Assembly: GCA_029747015.1 (NCBI GenBank)
Contig: JAKOGI010000183.1
Coordinates: 5,001 to 69,000, forward strand
DNA: 64,000 bases
Source of the DNA: Carnegiea gigantea
Taxonomy: Eukaryota; Streptophyta; Magnoliopsida; Caryophyllales; Cactaceae
Reading direction: 5' to 3'
The translations under genes were made by a program, and so were the position numbers. Every line of letters starts with the position of its first letter. The first letter of the stretch is position 1. Shown here piece by piece: positions 58,153-64,000 of the stretch. The notes beneath the pieces were generated by a model that did not search any database, was not told the origin of the DNA, and saw only the letters and a list, made by a program, of their open reading frames with translations.

Positions 58153-60779
58153 TTATCTAGTGAGATAGTAGATGATAAGAAAAAGAACCACAAACGAGGC
58201 GACAAGAGTGAACATCCTTCTGCTTGATTTGGTCTCGAACACCTGGAAAGTAAATTCATTCAGTGCTGAACGACCAGCCAATGTGCAGTGGATAAGTATG
58301 GTTTGAGATTATGCAGAGCCATGTGCAATTTTACCTGCTTGAACCGATCCATGGTTCCTGACAAGAATCCTCGTGAGGCATCCATTTCATTGCCCTAAAG
58401 AAGTTTTCATACATGCCAAAGATTATTAAGGTCACATTGATTTAGGCAATCTGAAATACAAACTGAAAACTGCCAGGCACCTACCATTCTGTCCAGCATC
58501 CGGTTATGAGATTCAACTTCTTCATGTACATCGCCTGTTAACTGCAAAAACAGAACACATAAAAAATGACCTTTAATCATCTTCAAGATCATGGTAAATC
58601 AGATAAATGCATGTCAGTTCCAAGAACAATTCCCTTATCATTTTACGAAGTTTAGGATCGCTTGTCCACCTTCCACTTCTAATGGCTTTTACACAAGTTC
58701 ACATTGGAGTACTTAAGATACAAGTTTATGAGTTGAAATATAAATATCAGAAACATGATCTCAAGAAAGTATAATTTAAACAACACATGCATAACACATT
58801 GATGAAGCCATAATAGAAAGGAATTAGATTATCAGAGAACATAATGTATTAATCTGTGACTGACGCTTGAAGCATTTTTAGGAGAAATCCAAACTACTTT
58901 GAGCTTCAACAGATAGATAACAAGTAGCTGAGTTTTCCAGCTCATGGTGCTTATAAGTAATGAGATCAGAAAATATCCAACAGTAACAGGAAATATTAAT
59001 ATCGTCAAACTTATCCACTCTTAACACCAAGACAGCAAGACTTAAAACTTGGGAAACTGAAGCTACTCTGGTGGGGAAGAATGAAAACTGAAAATAGTCG
59101 TCACAATCTGAAAAATGGGGCCCCAGACTGCAAAACAACTTGGCAACCATATAACTCCTCAGCTCACACTGAATAAGTTGGAGGATCATATAATTGGAAA
59201 ACCATATTGTCCAATTTCAAAGAACACTGGACCATACCACTCTTACATCAGGGGACAAAAATTCATTCAAGATAAGATATCGAAATCATTCAGGTTTTCG
59301 ACTTATTTTGTCTGAACTTATTCTGAACTGACTTCTCTGAACTTATTCTAAATTTATTTGCTGAACTTATTCTGAACTTATTTAGAACAAATTTATGAAC
59401 TTATTTGCTGAAATTATTCTGAACTTATTTGCTGAACTTATTTACTAAATTTATTCTGAACTGAACTTATCTGAACTTATTCTTCAAAAAATAAATCGAA
59501 GAGAACAGGGCCGAAGTACCCCAAGAGAATCAGAATAAGACATGAAAAATGGAAAAATGACTGATGAACAAATAAGGAGAATAAGCAACAATGAGATATC
59601 ATTACAAGTAGGCATGAAACATCACTCACTCTTTTCAGGATGTTGACTCTGTCCTGCAGCCCATCAAGTGCTCTATCATTGTCATGCTCATCAATTTCAT
59701 GAGAGGAATATGAAGATGATGCCCTGATACCCCCTTCCTCAATGCCATCAAAAAGAGAGGTTCTAGTGCTTCTGTATTCCCTGTGAATAAGCAATTTCTC
59801 ACTGCAAGCTCTAAATAGTTATTCTTGAAAGTTTGCAATCCACATCCAGACATAAAAGCAGCAAAATTACCAAATGGAAGAAAGCAGAGTAGATAATTAT
59901 CTACCATGCATAGTACAAGGTTGTAGTGAACAAAGCAAGTTGGGTTGACTGTTTCCAGTCCTAATCCAACTTTTAGAATCTATTAGTCAGCATGTAAGGT
60001 ATACCTGTCCAACAAAAAAATCGACAAGTTCATAATTATATACCCCAAACAGTACTTTTAACGCACCAATAACATTCCTAAACTTATTAACCATTCTCGT
60101 TTATAGTTAGTAAGGAGGTTGCACAATCTCCAAATATACATTGATGAGGATCCTGATAAAAAGCCAGGAAGGCTTGTGCGCTGGCGCTACCGTATGTCAT
60201 GGGCCAATATTCTTTCCCCAAAAGGCCGGTCTGATAGGGTGTGCAACGTCACCGCTTATAAACCCAAGACCCTCCCATCAATTTTCTGATGTGGGACTCT
60301 TATATGTGACACGTAGTATCGGGCCAAAAAAATTCTTGACAATGCTCTTACCAATTGTCCTTTCTTTAACCAGCAAAATGCGAGCTTTCAACACAATAGG
60401 ACGGCATCAATTAATTTTTTTTCACCAAAGCACGAAGGCTTCTCATTAAGAGATGGAAACAAATACACAGATCAAACATCTTCAGAATTCACGGAACGTA
60501 ACGACCCAGTTCCAAGCTAGCATTTTTAGAGTTCCTAATTCGATTCTAACATAATATATAGTCCCATCTTTGCAAATCTAATGAAAAATGATAGTCCACC
60601 TATTCATCTACCAGACTACCATCAACTATGCAAACCAGAAACACAACGCCAACTGTTCTCAAACAATACGGAAGACAAGGATTCTGCTTAGCAAACAAAT
60701 TAACAAGAATTAAAACTGCATCAATCACAAAATAAAACTTGACAAAAATTGCTAAATGGGCAGACCTTCTCGGATTCAT
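58153..60779 (-). CDS. BET1-like SNARE (Qc-type, ER-Golgi trafficking)
   Basis: Minus strand; coding exons 60766-60779, 59630-59780, 58485-58541, 58335-58394 and 58153-58242 give 123 residues, the usual size for plant BET1-like proteins. The first coding exon is only 14 nt (MNPR plus two bases of the next Arg) and joins EYRSTRTSLFDGIEEGG. The SNARE helix spans about residues 35-92 (DGLQDRVNILKR, then EEVESHNRMLDRM, then EMDASRGFLSGTMDRFKQ). A single C-terminal membrane anchor follows (LVASFVVLFLIIYYLTR). Family members sit on Golgi and ER membranes and drive vesicle fusion. All phases agree. A GA-rich 5' UTR exon probably lies near 61055-61140. Confidence 0.93.
58542..59629. other. Second intron of the BET1-like gene
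   Basis: 1.1-kb intron, non-coding, ending with a minisatellite at 59305-59482. Confidence 0.5.
59305..59482. repeat. Minisatellite (tgaacttattc units)
   Basis: About a dozen degenerate copies of an 11- to 16-base unit, typically tctgaacttatt, in the BET1-like intron. Confidence 0.8.
59781..60765. other. First coding intron of the BET1-like gene
   Basis: 0.98-kb intron with no coding signal. A GC-richer block at about 60160-60330 looks repeat-derived but I cannot name it. Confidence 0.45.
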
Positions 60780-61129
60780 GGATGAAGCGGCAGATCAGAA
60801 ATTACCCAAACTTTGAAAGATACCAACGTCCAGTGATCTGGACAGAAAATCATACACAAAGATCACTAAAAAGATACAGAATCAAGAGAAAAGGCAAAGG
60901 GGTGAGAGAACATCGGATTCAATTTTGGATGATTTAGGGTTTCATTGGGAAATCAATCAGAACATATAGCTAAATGGGGAAGAAAATTCAGATCTACGAA
61001 ATCGAATTTAGACAAGTTTTGATTTTGATTAGATGAAGAGTGGATTTTACCTCTGGAGGGAAGCTGGGAATTCCTTTGGATTTTGCCCCTACCTAACCCT
61101 GCCAACAGCAAGTTGGAGAGACACTGAGA

Positions 61130-61172
61130 GAGAGGAGGGGGGGGGGGGGGGGGGGGGAGAGAGAGAGAGAGC
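61130..61172. repeat. G-run and (GA)n tract in the BET1-like 5' region
   Basis: A G-run of about 20 bases followed by (ga)n, probably in or beside the 5' UTR of the minus-strand SNARE gene. Confidence 0.75.
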
Positions 61173-61272
61173 TATTTATATTTATTCCATGAGAGAGAAT
61201 TTTTTTTTTTGAAAAAAAAAAAAATTATACGTATATGCTATGGTTTTGAAGGCAAATTATTATATCCTATTG

Positions 61273-61321
<49 letters not shown>

Positions 61322-61578
61322 GGTACATTTTATAATTTATATTTGTTATATATGAGCTGTTATTAATAAATATTTTACTTATGTGGCTTCCGAGAGTATA
61401 TACTTTCGAATGTATGATATAGACTTTGAGTTTTGAAAGTTGGGTAAAGTAAAAAATATTAAGCACGTGGGCCATATGAATGGTAGTTATATTTTTTTCT
61501 CTATTTTTTTATTTTACAAATACTTATAAGTATTTACCCGTTATTTATCCTATTTAAATAAATATATAAATAAATAAA

Positions 61579-61641
<63 letters not shown>

Positions 61642-62224
61642 CTCTTATAAGAAGATCGTGTTTTGTTGTTAATTGCCCAAAAATAAAATCGATTAGTTTT
61701 ACAACTGATTAAGAAGTGCTCATATTTTGTATGCATTAAGTAAATTAAATAATATATATGGTACTTTAAATCAAGATATTATATTTTAAATATTTTTAGA
61801 GGAAGTATAAAGGTTAAATTTAATTCATGTGAAAGAGTACGGTAAATTAGTTATGGGAGACATTTTTAGAACTGTAACTCTGTTGATTGTCTCAAGTTAT
61901 AAATAAAGATGTTAACTAACTAAAATTTGAAAAATATTTCATTAATATACTAATGAATATTTTGAAAAATAAAAGGTTTCCTAATAGATAACTTCTATTG
62001 GTGTTGTGTAAACAATACTCTTTATTTTCGAAATCCGACTATAACAAAATGCCAAATTTTTTTTTCAAAGGTGAGGGAGTATAACTTTTTTTTTTATTTT
62101 TTTGAGTTTAGAACACAAAGCAATTTTTTCCTTTTTTCCCCTTAGAAGGTGTCCCAAGGAAAATCACTTGCATTTTTACAAAGAAAATGCGTTGGCTTAA
62201 ATAATCTGATTGGTAGTAGTAGAA
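61173..62224. other. Divergent promoter region between the SNARE and hydroxylase genes
   Basis: AT-rich intergenic space shared by two divergently transcribed genes. It contains (TA)n arrays at about 61274-61317 and 61574-61640. Confidence 0.5.
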
Positions 62225-62232
62225 CTATAAAT
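62225..62232 (+). promoter_or_regulatory. Candidate TATA box
   Basis: ctataaat lies about 230 bases upstream of the ATG at 62454; it would predict a 5' UTR of roughly 200 bases containing the (GA)n tract at 62425-62453. Positional inference only. Confidence 0.3.
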
Positions 62233-62453
62233 GTGGGTTAGGTACCCTGTGTAAATCTTCAAACTTGAGAGTATCAATGTGAACCCTCGTTTGGTCTAAA
62301 GCTTGGATCTTTTGAAGGGCGATTGGCATCTGATTCTCCGCGTTAACCCCTGAGCCCCTTCTGGCCTTCTCCCCCATCAACCCCTCCTCGCTGCTGCATC
62401 TGGTCACAGAGGGAAGGGAGGGGAGAGAGGGAGAGAGAGAGAGAGAGAGAGAG

Positions 62454-64000
62454 ATGGGTTCATTTGAAGCTTCAGAGGAAACTGTGAAGTTCTTATGTGA
62501 GAGATTGTTGGATAAAACGCAACCCATCTCCGAGCGTTTCAGGGCTCTCTTCTCTCTCCGCAACCTCAGAGGCCAACTCCCTCGTGATGCCCTCATTCTA
62601 GGTAGTCCTATTTTCCCCAAATTATGAAGCTTTCTATCTTCTTTTGTTTGCCCCGTTGATTGTTTCCCTTGATTGCGAATTCTCTGGCAATTTTGAGCTC
62701 AATTTTGATGATTTCCGTGTAACTCGTGGATCATACTGCCATAGGTGTGTCTTTCTTGGAAGTTCGCTTTGTGGGTATTGATGATCTCTGATTATTGGAT
62801 TGAGGGTGATGTGATGTTTGTTCCCTTTTGTCAAAGATGCTTCCTTTTGTTTCTGATGATCTGGGGCTCTATGCTTTTTCTGTTGACAGGGTGTTGTGTG
62901 TTTGAAATTTTACTTCCTTATGATGTTGTGCGTCGACTGGCATTTATACTTTTCTAAGGTTGAATTATTAGTATGTCTTAGCTTAACCCAAACAAAACTT
63001 TTGTAGATCATTGGTAGTGATATTTACCTGCCTTCATGAAAGTGAGACTGATTCATTTGAGGTCTTTTTCTGCCTTGCTACTTGTTCAAAAGGACGTTAA
63101 AAAAAAGGAAAAGAAAGGAAAATCCCTTGGTTACATATAGATATCAACTAATGTTTTCCCTTTTTTGGTTTTTTTTTTTGGGTGCCCCGGGGGGGGGGGG
63201 GTGTTAAGTCCTTACTCTTTACTGAGTGAACTTAGCTGGAGTAGATGCTGCAATTATGGTGGTATGGTTAAGTGTCTGTGATGATTACATCTATGGAGAT
63301 TTGTCTTTCCATAAGGGCATTGCGTTTTAATGTATGCAATTTGCATCTTTTGGATAACTCGTGTTGCCCAGTGTATCGAGACCGACAGTGTAATTAATAT
63401 CCTCCAATTGACGCTCTTGTGCAGCTACAAGAGATCCGTCAAATTTACTGGCACACGAAGCTGCCTTTGCGTTGGGTCAAATGCAAGATGCTGAAGCTAT
63501 TCCTGCCCTAGAATCTGTTCTCTATGACCTTTCCTTGCATCCGATTGTTCGCCACGAGGTGAAAGATTCATGAATTGTTGGGTTATTAATGTTAGGGTAC
63601 TAATCACCATATTTTGATCATGTCATGTGTTCCCTTTTACACAGGCAGCAGAGGCTCTTGGAGCAATAGGTGTAGAGAAGAATCTTCCTCTCTTGAAAAA
63701 GAGCTTGGTTTCTGATCCAGCTCCTGAGGTCCGAGAAACATGTGAATTGGCCCTGCATAGAATCGAGGAAATGAAGAATAATGGAGCTGATGAGAGGGGT
63801 GCTTCACCGTATTTGTCAGTTGATCCAGCTGCACCAGCTTCTTGTTCTTCTATCTCTGAGCTTAGGTTTGTGCCTCTGATTTGAGCTGTATGATAGTATA
63901 CTTATCTAAGCTGTGCTTTGCACCTGTGTGTGCTTATTATCTTTGACTTTCGATCTTGTAGGGATGTTCTGTTGGGTGAAGAAAAGGGCATGTATGAGAG
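62454..64000 (+). CDS. DOHH: Deoxyhypusine hydroxylase, 5' part (runs off the window)
   Basis: HEAT-repeat di-iron enzyme that hydroxylates deoxyhypusine on eIF5A, the last step of hypusine formation, in the cytosol. Exons: 62454-62601, 63425-63558, 63645-63865 and 63962 to the window end; phases agree. The protein starts [33 protein letters not shown] is the first HEAT repeat. [10 protein letters not shown] and [12 protein letters not shown] carry the two His-Glu metal ligands of the N-terminal half. A linker with SVDPAAPA follows, then [13 protein letters not shown] at the window end. The second half with the other two His-Glu pairs lies beyond 64000. Start chosen as the first ATG after the (GA)n leader, matching the family N-terminus. 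Confidence 0.93.
62602..63424. other. First intron of the hydroxylase gene
   Basis: 0.82-kb intron with a T-run/G-run tract at about 63169-63201. No coding signal. Confidence 0.55.

Overview
This window is nuclear DNA of a flowering plant, most likely a eudicot. It is AT-rich, the genes have many GT-AG introns, and all recognisable proteins are plant types: a class XI myosin, EAR-motif C2H2 zinc-finger factors, a BET1-type SNARE and deoxyhypusine hydroxylase. Repeats are dense and plant-specific: L1-type LINE pieces, Au-like SINEs, MITEs, a Copia derivative, tiny LTR elements and long (TA)n arrays. All exon models below come from reading splice sites and protein motifs by eye; no alignment was run.

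Layout. 1-2503: LINE debris lying upstream of the first visible myosin exon. 2504-30279 (+): the 3' five-sixths of a class XI myosin, in 32 exons. Its introns carry a complete small LTR retrotransposon with a captured PTB-like RNA-binding ORF (4229-6785), a LINE (about 9600-11400), an antisense PDS5-like pseudogene (about 11480-12420), a foldback element (14176-14642), two phase-compatible alternative terminal exons (20358-20923), another LINE (about 23720-24215) and two SINE-tail insertions with perfect target duplications. 30280-34330: repeat-rich spacer with a palindromic SINE and a MITE. 34331-35017 (+): SUPERMAN-like C2H2 factor. 35018-38352: spacer with a mini-LTR element. 38353-42168 (-): RG-rich protein with a conserved C-terminal domain, four coding exons. 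43460-55700: mostly mobile DNA (tandem MITEs, a second mini-LTR element, (TA)n arrays, a gag-only Copia derivative, an Au-like SINE). 55705-56298 (+): second EAR C2H2 factor. 57272-57342 (+): tRNA-Gly(GCC). 58153-60779 (-): BET1-like SNARE in five coding exons. 62454-64000 (+): 5' part of deoxyhypusine hydroxylase, cut by the window end.

The genes do not form a pathway. The myosin (actin-based organelle transport), the SNARE (ER-Golgi fusion), the hydroxylase (eIF5A hypusination) and the zinc-finger repressors are independent neighbours.

The most notable observations are the PTB-type RRM protein carried by a young LTR element, the alternative terminal exons that would give a myosin XI without its globular tail, a single-base frameshift in the myosin tail, and two very small LTR elements that share one design.
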